64,000 nt of DNA from Gracilaria gracilis (Eukaryota; Rhodophyta; Florideophyceae; Gracilariales; Gracilariaceae), in contig JARGSG010000028.1 of assembly GCA_030374805.1 (NCBI GenBank), forward strand, positions 310,001-374,000. Reading direction: 5' to 3'. The position numbers and the translations under genes were made by a program. Position 1 is the stretch's first letter; the number at the start of each line of letters is the position of its first letter. The notes beneath the pieces are model-generated. The model saw only the letters and a list, made by a program, of their open reading frames with translations, had not been told where the DNA came from and did no database searches. Of the stretch, positions 1-7,609 are shown in pieces.

Positions 1-863
1 TTGCATATGTTATGCTCTTCGTTCGTATGTTCCGTAATATTGACAGTCCCATTCAAGGTATGCGGGGAATTGATGTTCCTCTTCCTATTGGTTTCATCGA
101 GAGCGGCGAGAATATGTATCGGATCAAGATTTGAAGTCTGATGAAACACAAACTTCTTTCTGTGGGTCAGAACAATCTTCTGATATTCTTTGCTTTGTAA
201 ATCGTCTAAAATACGCTTCATTGCAGCATCCCATGAATCGAAACCTGGCGTATCTATAACTTCAACAGCCTTTGGAATCAAAGTCGAATGGCGAGCAGTC
301 TGCAAAGAGAGCGTGAGTGGTTGCAACTTGGCCAACGATTCAAATGTCGTTCTGGCTCCAAACGGAGGGTAGTAGTTGGCAGCGAGGGAAAGCTGGCCTT
401 CGTGATTGCGATAAACCTCTAAAGCTGGCAAAACATATGTAAACCCTGAATAGGGTTCCCACTCTGGATCGATTCTTCTCTCTGTAGAAGGATCAAAACA
501 GGAGGCCCCATAGAACTTCATTTGGGGATATAGCGGGTTCAGAATGGATATCAAATCAAGATAGGTTTCTCTGGTAAAGACCGGGCCGGATGAAACATAG
601 GCAAACCCAACTGCTGCAATCTCAAACGAATCGTCGCGGCTTCGGAAGTACAGTTTCTGTGCATGAGGCTGTGCTTTAAGCCATGCAAGGGATACTTCAT
701 GACCTAGCTGAATACGTACTTGAGAGCGCAGGGCTCGGAGAGGGGTAAAGTTGGGATCGGACGATTTCGTAACAAATTCTTCTTGAGACCATTCCACTTG
801 CTCAAGCCATTCCCAAAGTTTGCGAACAGCAGACTGAAGTGGCAGCGCTTCCGAATCTGTCAT
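1..863 (-). CDS. menF: Isochorismate synthase (MenF/ICS type), partial
   Basis: Converts chorismate to isochorismate, the entry step to phylloquinone. The minus-strand frame starts with ATG at 863-861, just after an in-frame stop, and runs open off the window edge, so about 287 N-terminal residues are visible and the catalytic C-terminal half is missing. Family features: YFRSRDDSFEIAAVG near residue 73, FYGASCFDP near 120, EWEPYSGFTYVLPALEV, and EYQKIVLTHRKKF near 237, all typical of the N-terminal part of chorismate-binding enzymes. The last 25 or so visible residues match the family poorly; a lineage insertion or an unseen splice site there is possible. The start shows no clear transit peptide, so an upstream exon could be missing. 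It is divergent from menB, which acts in the same pathway. I am fairly sure of the family; anthranilate or aminodeoxychorismate synthase fits less well. Confidence 0.82.
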   Translation of the reverse strand, partial: MTDSEALPLQSAVRKLWEWLEQVEWSQEEFVTKSSDPNFTPLRALRSQVRIQLGHEVSLAWLKAQPHAQKLYFRSRDDSFEIAAVGFAYVSSGPVFTRETYLDLISILNPLYPQMKFYGASCFDPSTERRIDPEWEPYSGFTYVLPALEVYRNHEGQLSLAANYYPPFGARTTFESLAKLQPLTLSLQTARHSTLIPKAVEVIDTPGFDSWDAAMKRILDDLQSKEYQKIVLTHRKKFVFHQTSNLDPIHILAALDETNRKRNINSPHTLNGTVNITEHTNEEHNIC

Positions 864-1740
864 TTGAAAGGTTAATTAATGTAGACTGATGAGGACATAA
901 GACTAGTGGAACACAACAACAGGGTATCAAAGTAATTCAAGCACAATGGAATGATTCTGTCGATAGCCAATATGTTTGTCCGCAACAGTTCTTTGCTTCG
1001 GAACGATACTTTCCCTTGCAACAGCCTATCTCTTTCTTCGCTCGTACCTTCTAGAGCGGAGAACTTCATTACTGTCTTGCCTTATGCATTCAAATATTCG
1101 CCGTGGTAAGGTTAACGCTAACCCTCTTAACCACTGCGACGTAGATGGACCACACGTTTGTACAGTATGATGACAAATGGGATTCTCTAAAGAAACTGCC
1201 CAGTTCTCAGTCGAGTTGGGTAATACGTACCCTTGTACCAGGGGTATCTGAAAAGTCAGACTTCTTTTTGAACTATCGAGACTGCAGCGGTAACGAAACC
1301 AGTTGCGGATGGTGAAACCAACAGCCGGTTTCCAATCAACATGTGGCACATGGAGTTGTGGTTGCAAGAGGAGATCGGGCAAGTGCGCTCACATCGCAGA
1401 TATCATATATCTGGTCAAGTCCACGTTACCTCGTTACTAACTCCCATTACAGTGCGAGCTATTAGGACGATGCCATTGGCTTTGAATTGTGTAATGGTCA
1501 AACTTACGGGGTTTCACGGCAACCTCGCTGCTCCACAGTCTAGCTACCAAGGGTAGAACGCTACCGTTGGTAGTAGTGATACAATCCCCCATTGAGCTGC
1601 AATGCGAGGACTACGTCTGCTCCTTTGATGAAAGATAGGTTTGTTTTGTTTCGTTTAGCTTCACCAGTGCAGATGTTCATGATGCGATAACTTTATGAAC
1701 TCGATGTCATAACAAGCTATCGCCGAACAGTATCACGAGA
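864..1740. promoter_or_regulatory. Divergent intergenic region between isochorismate synthase and menB
   Basis: About 880 bp with no convincing gene. It should hold the promoters of both phylloquinone genes. It contains two 11-bp near-palindromes, TACCAAGGGTA at 1545-1555 and TACCGTTGGTA at 1562-1572, and a related stretch near 1228-1246 (TACCCTTGTACCAGGGGTA). These belong to a family that recurs across the window. Confidence 0.5.
1545..1572. promoter_or_regulatory. Paired copies of the recurrent TACC-N-TTGGTA element
   Basis: TACCAAGGGTA (the reverse complement of TACCCTTGGTA) at 1545-1555 is followed by TACCGTTGGTA at 1562-1572, about 170 bp upstream of the menB start. The same 11-mers occur near 4640, 4674, 16041, 45107, 58424, 61754 and 61938. 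Function is unknown; a transcription-factor site or the remnant of a small repeat are both possible. Confidence 0.55.
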
Positions 1741-2694
1741 ATGCCCTCTACTCAACAATTGCAAGCTAAAACATCCCCAATTCTAGAACAATCGACGCCT
1801 ATAATCCGGTCGGCATGTTCATGGCAAACCATACGAATCGATTCAATCCCTCAACTGCATGACATACGATTTGAAACGTCCCCTGAGGGCATTGCGAAGG
1901 TGACTATTGCTAGACCCCATGTCCACAATGCCTTTCGCCCGCGTACGTTGCTGGAATTGGAGCACGCCTTCCGATATGTAAGAGATGCGCCCTCAATCCG
2001 AGCAGTTATACTCACTGGTGAGGGGCACCGCGCATTCTGTTCTGGTGGAGATCAATCTGCTCGAGGTCATGGAGGATACGTAGGATCGGACGGTATTCCT
2101 CGCTTAGCAGTGCTGGACTTACACATCATGATGCGCCGGTTGCCAAAAGTGGTGATTGCTATGGTAGCTGGATATGCTATAGGTGGTGGCCATATTTTAC
2201 ACATGGTGTGCGATTTGACAATAGCGGCAGATAACGCTCGTTTCGGACAAACTGGTCCACGGGTTGGCAGTTTTGATGGCGGGTACGGCAGTTCGTACAT
2301 GGCACGCATCATCGGCCAGAAGAAGGCCCGTGAGATATGGTTCTTGTGTCGGCAGTATGACGCCGAAGAATCTTTAAAAATGGGATTAGTCAACGCTGTT
2401 GTGCCATTACAAGACCTAGAAGTAGAGACAGTCAAATGGTGTCGGGAAGTTCTAGAAAAGAGTCCAACTGCAATTGCATGTTTGAAGGCTGCTCTAAACG
2501 CCGACGGGGATGGACATGCGGGCTTGAGCCAATTAGCAGGTGAAGCAACCCGGCTCTTCTACCAAAGTGACGAAGGAAAGGAAGGAAAGAATGCTTTCTT
2601 AGAGAAGCGTAAGCCTCGTTTCGGGAGGTTTTCTGAAAGTAACCAAGATACCGATTGCGCAGAAGAATTACAACCGCCTCGCGCTCGTCTATGA
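1741..2694 (+). CDS. menB: 1,4-dihydroxy-2-naphthoyl-CoA synthase (naphthoate synthase)
   Basis: Crotonase-fold enzyme that closes the second ring of the naphthoquinone in phylloquinone synthesis, turning o-succinylbenzoyl-CoA into dihydroxynaphthoyl-CoA. The 317 residues align almost throughout with bacterial MenB: CSGGDQ at 100-105, oxyanion-hole GGGH at 148-151, [12 protein letters not shown] at 170-181, and FLCRQYDA near 201. The glycine in QTGP marks the bicarbonate-dependent class rather than the aspartate class. An N-terminal extension of about 40 residues precedes the conserved start, and a C-terminal extension of roughly 18 residues ends in ARL, which fits the peroxisomal PTS1 consensus. 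In plants this step is peroxisomal, so the ending is meaningful, though location is inferred. It is divergent from isochorismate synthase; the start is the first ATG. Confidence 0.95.
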   Translation: MPSTQQLQAKTSPILEQSTPIIRSACSWQTIRIDSIPQLHDIRFETSPEGIAKVTIARPHVHNAFRPRTLLELEHAFRYVRDAPSIRAVILTGEGHRAFCSGGDQSARGHGGYVGSDGIPRLAVLDLHIMMRRLPKVVIAMVAGYAIGGGHILHMVCDLTIAADNARFGQTGPRVGSFDGGYGSSYMARIIGQKKAREIWFLCRQYDAEESLKMGLVNAVVPLQDLEVETVKWCREVLEKSPTAIACLKAALNADGDGHAGLSQLAGEATRLFYQSDEGKEGKNAFLEKRKPRFGRFSESNQDTDCAEELQPPRARL

Positions 2695-3568
2695 GTCCCA
2701 GTGCCCCGCTACCGGTGCGTCTCATTCACGTCTCCCGATTGGTACCACTCCTTGTAGCCTTGCGAGATATCGCGAGACTTCCAACCAAACCAGACGGATC
2801 AACCCTTTCCTCGGTATGGTTTATTACGGTCCACACAGCTCCGAAAAGCATATTGGTTTGTTTAATCCGTTCGCAGGCTGTGAGACCCTGAAAAAAGTGT
2901 GCCACTACCAAGGATCCGAGTTATTAACGTAGCCTAACTGTTGGAAGTTAGGAGGTGAAGCTAAAAAAGAACAACCGTCAGGCCGTTTCCTTCGCGGTTG
3001 CTTACTACCATATGTAGAAACAAGCCTTACTTTCTTGCGCCTCCTTTCGATGGGCTGTATCCTTGTACCAAGGAGAGGAGCATCATGTTCTTCAGTGCCA
3101 AGAAGGGGCAAACTAAGTTAACTTACGTGCATGGGGCCATGAAGTCGGAAATGCAATCTCAATCCAAACCTTAGACCTGATCGGAGAACTAAGAGATAGA
3201 TATGTTGTTCTCCGTTTCGAGCATGGACTTCTCTCGTGAGCAGTGAAGTAGAAGGAAGTTATACGAGTTGTAAGTGTGGTTTAAGTGCGCATTCGCAAAA
3301 GCGCATTCTTTTTTACAATATCTGCTTCTCGCGAAAAAGAAGCAAACATAAAAGTTGTCGAACAGCAAGAGCTGACACACAAGTGAATACAATGAGTAGA
3401 TACGAAATGAGTGCCATTCACGATACATTCGATACTCTTGAGAAAATCTTCAAAGGAAGGAAAGAAAAAAGGATGAAGAAATAAGAGGGTGATAAGTTGC
3501 GCACGGAAGGCAGAAAATGGTAAGTTGGGGGTAGAGACGGTGCTGAAAAGAAGTGAAAAGGTTTGCTT
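2695..3568. other. Convergent intergenic region, no gene seen
   Basis: About 870 bp between the 3' ends of menB and the AMP-binding-domain gene. Only short unsupported frames are present. An inverted motif CCTTGTACCAAGG near 3061-3073 resembles the recurrent TACC element. I see no RNA gene. Confidence 0.5.
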
Positions 3569-4423
3569 CTACTGCTCAATGGCAGGTAGCCCTTGCAGTT
3601 TGGCGTTATCACCTTGCATCTGTGCTTCAGCAAGCGCTTTTCTAGTGATACCCGAAGGGAGTTCCTGTAGGAAAAAGAAGCGTTTCGGTACCATGGCGGT
3701 GGCCAAATACTTTTGAGCGTGAATTAAAAGCATACGTTCTGAGACACGCACATTCTTCTTTGGAACGACGGCACAGTAAACCTCATTACCATACTTTGAA
3801 TCTGGTCGACCAAAGGCGCGACATACGCTGATAAGAGGGGAGATACTAATAGCACGCTCTACTTCGTCAAGATTGACAGTGACTTTCTTGATAATGTACT
3901 CGCCATCAGCACCGTAGGCAACGTCACCTTCCTTGGTTGCTTCGCGGGCGGATTGTGGGATTCCACCGGCTGCCAATCGAGCATCCTCCGCAACCTTTCT
4001 AGCTTCCTCCAAAGCGGTGGCGGACTCTTGCTCCGCCAGCGAAGCGGCTTGTACAGCGGCCTCTACCTCGGTCATATTGACGGCCATGACGAGCGGCTGA
4101 GCAAGCGCATTCTCCTCGGCGTGCTGGCGCCTGGATTGAGCGTGTTGCAACTTGTGACGCAGTTGGTCCATCTGTTGCTCGTGGTCGGACTGCAGTTGAT
4201 TCATCATCTGGTGTTGTGATTGTTCTAGGCGAGTGAGACGATCCAAAATTAGTTGCGCGCTGGAGCTTGGGGTGGTTTCCACGGTGCTGTCGGTCTCGAT
4301 GGTGTGGCGTTCCAGGTCGTTTGTGAGATCACTGGCAGTGTCCTCGAGCGCGTCATCGACGGTTTGCTGCACGGTTTCGTCCAGCAAATGAGCGCCGTGT
4401 GCCGCCGCCGTGGACGCGACCAT
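3569..4423 (-). CDS. Coiled-coil protein with an orphan AMP-binding-enzyme C-terminal domain
   Basis: 284 residues. The C-terminal part (about residues 185-275) matches the small mobile lid domain of acyl-CoA synthetases (AMP-binding C, PF13193), closest by eye to Pcs60/AAE3: VNLDEVERAIS, FGRPDSKYGNEVYCAVVP, VPKRFFFLQELP and ITRKALAE, with the lysine that normally contacts the adenylate kept at the end. The large adenylating N-domain is entirely absent. In its place are about 150 residues rich in Glu, Gln and Ala, predicted as coiled coil (DRLTRLEQSQHQMMNQLQ). The protein therefore cannot be a normal acyl-CoA synthetase; a regulatory or scaffold role, or pairing with a separate N-domain, is inference. 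The first ATG is used. It is convergent with menB and divergent from IF3. No close family is known to me. Confidence 0.72.
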   Translation of the reverse strand: MVASTAAAHGAHLLDETVQQTVDDALEDTASDLTNDLERHTIETDSTVETTPSSSAQLILDRLTRLEQSQHQMMNQLQSDHEQQMDQLRHKLQHAQSRRQHAEENALAQPLVMAVNMTEVEAAVQAASLAEQESATALEEARKVAEDARLAAGGIPQSAREATKEGDVAYGADGEYIIKKVTVNLDEVERAISISPLISVCRAFGRPDSKYGNEVYCAVVPKKNVRVSERMLLIHAQKYLATAMVPKRFFFLQELPSGITRKALAEAQMQGDNAKLQGLPAIEQ

Positions 4424-4639
4424 TTGAAACGAGAAGCGCGGACCAAGTTGACACGACGACGTGACGAAGCCGAAGCCGAAGCCAAGAGCGCGAGCGAGGC
4501 GGAAGGGGCGTCTACTGGCGGCGCCGGGGTGTAAAATTAGAAGAGCAGAGCGCTCGCAACGCGCGACGCGCAGATTGGGAGCGCTACTGTACTGTTAACA
4601 GTATCCACAAAGGCGCCTATGGCACGTGTGTATGATACC

Positions 4640-4684
4640 TACCGTTGGTACCTAACAGCTATTGCCGCAACGCTACCCTTGGTA
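4640..4684. promoter_or_regulatory. Two copies of the recurrent TACC-N-TTGGTA element
   Basis: TACCGTTGGTA at 4640-4650 and TACCCTTGGTA at 4674-4684, between divergent genes. The second copy is preceded by AACGC, as is the copy at 1562, so the conserved unit may be longer than 11 bp. Confidence 0.55.
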
Positions 4685-4801
4685 GATAAAAAGTACGCCC
4701 TGCGCCCGCCGCGATCGATGCACTTCGGCCACGGCCCGAGTCTGGCCTCAACCAAGTGAACGTTGAGCGAGTGCTTACAGCTGAACGGCAGCTTTTTGAA
4801 G

Positions 4802-4836
4802 GCGCTGCGCTGCGCTGCGCTGCGCTGCGCTGCGCT
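4802..4836. repeat. Pentanucleotide microsatellite (GCGCT)7
   Basis: Seven perfect GCGCT units in the 5' region of the IF3 gene, about 160 bp before its chosen start. They lie in the non-coding stretch 4424-4997 between divergent genes. Confidence 0.9.
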
Positions 4837-4997
4837 GCAGCCAACTTCTCGCGTTGTGGACTGGCATTTGTTTGAGCGCCGTGTAATTATGTAGCTCGGG
4901 CCTAATTAAAGCGACCCTTCGGCACTTGCCGCACTTGAGCATATCTGTTGCTGCCCATCCAACGCGCGCGACCCCCGACGCCCCCGCGCTCGTGGAG

Positions 4998-5726
4998 ATG
5001 GCGGCGCGGCTGGCCATGTTGGCGCGCGCGCGCACCGCGTTGGTCGGCGTGCGTGCGACGCGCGCGCTGGCCAGTCGCGCGGAGGAGCCGACGCTCAACG
5101 AGGCGCTGCTCAAGCACGCGTCCGTGCGACTCATCTCCGAGTCCGGCACGGACCGCGGCCTCATGTCGCCGCAGCAGGCGCTCCGTGAGGCGCGCATTCA
5201 GGGCAAGGACCTCATGCAGATCACGCTCGTCAAGTCGGAGCACGCGCATGCCAGCCCGTTGCCGGTTGTGCGCATTCTGGATTATGGCGCGTTTGAAGAG
5301 CAGCGCCAGAAGAAACGCTATCAGCAACAGAAGGCTACCAAGCAACGCCAGATGGAGCATCGCAAGCAGTCTGTTTTGAAGCAGATTCGATTCTCTCCGC
5401 TCACGGATCGTAACGATATGCGCATCAAGCTCAAGCATGCGGCGCAGTTTCTTATCGATGGCTATCGCGTCAAGGTCTACATGCAGTTCAAAAGAGGCCA
5501 GGGCGGTTTGAAACATTCCGCAACCCAATCGCTCATCAATGCTGCGCTCGCGCTTGCTCCTTTCGGAAACGTTCAGGGATTGCCGCCGTCTGCTTCTATA
5601 CATGATCTGTTTAAATCTGATGGCGAAGAACAACCGCAGCAACGGAAACCTCTGGAGCTGGTGTTGCAACCTTTGCCCAAAACACAGAGAGAGAAGCTCA
5701 GCACGGACGCGCTTTCAGTCCCATAA
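4998..5726 (+). CDS. Organelle translation initiation factor IF-3
   Basis: Bacterial-type IF3, which keeps ribosomal subunits apart and checks the start codon. From the ATG at 4998 the protein has 242 residues. The leader (MAARLAMLARARTALVG) is rich in Ala and Arg and lacks acids, like a mitochondrial or plastid targeting peptide. Then come the IF3 N-domain (VRLISESG, GLMSPQQALREA, PLPVVRILDYGAFEEQRQKK), a basic linker (KRYQQQKATKQRQ) and the C-domain (LKQIRFSPLTDRNDMRIKLKH, then FLIDGYRVKVYMQFKRG). The open frame extends upstream to a TTG at 4926, but no ATG lies there. Which organelle it serves cannot be settled by eye. The gene starts in GC-rich DNA and becomes less so toward the 3' end. 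Confidence 0.9.
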   Translation: MAARLAMLARARTALVGVRATRALASRAEEPTLNEALLKHASVRLISESGTDRGLMSPQQALREARIQGKDLMQITLVKSEHAHASPLPVVRILDYGAFEEQRQKKRYQQQKATKQRQMEHRKQSVLKQIRFSPLTDRNDMRIKLKHAAQFLIDGYRVKVYMQFKRGQGGLKHSATQSLINAALALAPFGNVQGLPPSASIHDLFKSDGEEQPQQRKPLELVLQPLPKTQREKLSTDALSVP

Positions 5727-5784
5727 ACACCTAACGTTTTTCTACCTTTTTGGTATGTTCATTGCTCAATGTCACTTTTTCGGT

Positions 5785-6477
5785 CTAAATGATTTTCTTG
5801 GCGGTGAACAACTTCTTGTAATGCTTGAACTGAAAGTACGACACAGTCATCAACACCATGATGGAAAGTACCGCAAAGTTTCTGAGACTAAGAGCCATTC
5901 TTTGCGTGCGTTTCACCAGACGTTGTTCACGCATTTTCAAAGCGGCCAAGTCCGCCAGAAGCATGTTCAGAGTTGAGTGCATCTGGCTCAACGAATGGGT
6001 GATACGCGTCACTCCTTCTGTGGTAGCATGCACGTCTGACTTGACGGCTCTATGATCCAGCTGAACCCAAAACGTGACGGCACGCTTGCCGTGTTGCGCC
6101 GCATGCATTGTTTGGTCGTATGTGAGCATTACACACGCGTCGAATGTGGCCATCTGGTCATCCATTTCGTAGTCATACTGTTCGTAGTGCTCGTCGGAAG
6201 AATGGTACGGCGGCGTCACGAAGGAAAACATGGCATCTTTCGGATCGCCACTGTGTGACTCGTAGACGCGCGTGCCCGTAGTGCTCTTGATGTCTAGCGA
6301 TAGTTGCGCCTGTCCCTTTCCGTTGGCAATCGATCGATGGCCAAGCACGCGTGCTCCATACGGCGCCTCAAATTGAAAGCACCTTCTCTCACGGTCGTGG
6401 ATGTAGAACCTCAGTGCATCACAACGGCAGCATAACAGCAGTAGCATAAACAACGCTATGAAAGAGTGCGCACCCAT
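5785..6477 (-). CDS. p24 family (emp24/gp25L/TMED) cargo receptor
   Basis: Type I membrane protein of COPI and COPII vesicles cycling between ER and Golgi. From the ATG at 6477 the 230-residue protein has a signal peptide (HSFIALFMLLLLCC), a GOLD domain starting LRFYIHDRERRCF, then a membrane-proximal coiled coil (TRITHSLSQMHSTLNMLLAD), one transmembrane segment near the C-terminus (FAVLSIMVLMTVSYFQF) and a short tail ending KKII. The tail is a KKXX-type ER retrieval signal. An ATG ten codons upstream (6507) would hide the signal peptide behind a basic stretch and is less likely. It is convergent with IF3, 58 bp apart. Length and layout are normal for the family. Confidence 0.9.
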   Translation of the reverse strand: MGAHSFIALFMLLLLCCRCDALRFYIHDRERRCFQFEAPYGARVLGHRSIANGKGQAQLSLDIKSTTGTRVYESHSGDPKDAMFSFVTPPYHSSDEHYEQYDYEMDDQMATFDACVMLTYDQTMHAAQHGKRAVTFWVQLDHRAVKSDVHATTEGVTRITHSLSQMHSTLNMLLADLAALKMREQRLVKRTQRMALSLRNFAVLSIMVLMTVSYFQFKHYKKLFTAKKII

Positions 6478-6754
6478 ATCACACCACCCTCCACGCACGA
6501 CGCGCAAACCGTTTCAACAACACCGGAACGGCGCAATAGCCGGCAAGACGAGCACATGTCTGTAGTGAAAGAAGACAAACACCTTGTGGCAAGCGTCTCT
6601 CCACCCAGCGCTTCACTGGCTGACGCACATGTAAAGCTCAACAGCCCCAACACCGCTGCATCATGCTGTGGCGGCTTCGAAGTTCGAACTTGGCACTTTG
6701 CAGGCCCAACGGCACGGCGCGGTTTCCACCACAGCGCCCGCGCATTTGTAATTA

Positions 6755-6955
6755 GTGCACATTCTACATGTGCACATTTCACCGCCGGTGTGCAGAGCCC
6801 CGCGCCACACGGTCGTGCACTACTAGTGCACCAGTGTAAGCTACGGAGCCGGCGCCGTGCACCCGCACGACACAGGTCACACAATCTCCGAGACGTGCGC
6901 AGTTGACCACCGGTGTGCAGAGTGTCGCAGCGAACGGTCGTGCAATTCATTGCAC
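6755..6955. repeat. Three GTGCA-type hairpins, two within a diverged direct repeat
   Basis: Inverted repeats lie at 6755-6775 (8-bp arms, 5-nt loop), 6815-6831 (8-bp arms, 1-nt loop) and 6940-6955 (7-bp arms, 2-nt loop). The last two sit in a direct repeat 125 bp apart: CCGGTGTGCAGAG at 6785 and 6910, and ACGGTCGTGCA at 6809 and 6934. Arm sequences differ between copies (GTGCACTA against GTGCAAT) while pairing is kept. The cluster lies upstream of the p24 gene in a 1.1-kb stretch (6478-7609) with no gene. Confidence 0.7.
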
Positions 6956-7343
6956 AGTGCATGTCATGCCGTCTTGCCGTTCTATCATAACGGCTTGCAA
7001 GTTGCAAGCGGTCGACCGCTGGCGTTGACACGCGTCCCGTTTTTAGATAGACGCGCGCGAAGGCTTACCGTGGATTCCCGTGGAGCGTCTAGCCCGCCCG
7101 CTCGACACGCGTCCCCAAGTTGCGCTTGTGTAAACGATCGGCCGTGGCACATGTGCAAAAGCGCTAAATTTCTGGTCGCTTTGCGTGTACGCGCCACGAG
7201 GCGCCATCACGTGACGTTACGAGCATCGTTCGTGGCTTCTCGGCCGCCGATCTCATCGTCGCGGCGCCGCGTGGCGCGCCGTTTATGCCTCGCCTCGCGT
7301 TCGTCATTTGTCGCTGTATGCCGCCGCCGTTGGAACGCCATCC

Positions 7344-7438
7344 ATTCCCTTCTTCCCTCCTTCCTTCCTTCCTTCCTTCCTTTCTTCCTTCCTTCCTTCT
7401 TTCCTTCCTTCCTTCCTTCCTAGCTACCCCCCCCCCCC
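7344..7438. repeat. TTCC/CTTCC microsatellite followed by a C run
   Basis: A polypyrimidine tract of about 77 bp of TTCC-type units is followed within 10 bp by a run of 12 C. It lies about 170 bp upstream of the TIC236/TamB start codon. The strict purine-pyrimidine asymmetry could form triplex DNA. Confidence 0.9.
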
Positions 7439-7609
7439 GACGACGCCGCCGCCTCGGCGTGCACTGACAGCCGCTCTCTTTGTGCGCCGACGCTCGGTGC
7501 GAATCGGCGGCCGCTTTGCACGCCGCGCCTGCACGCCGCGCCGTTCGGCGAACATGACGACCGTTGAAGCGCATGCTTTTGCCGTGTACTCCGTCGCACA
7601 TTCGCAAAC

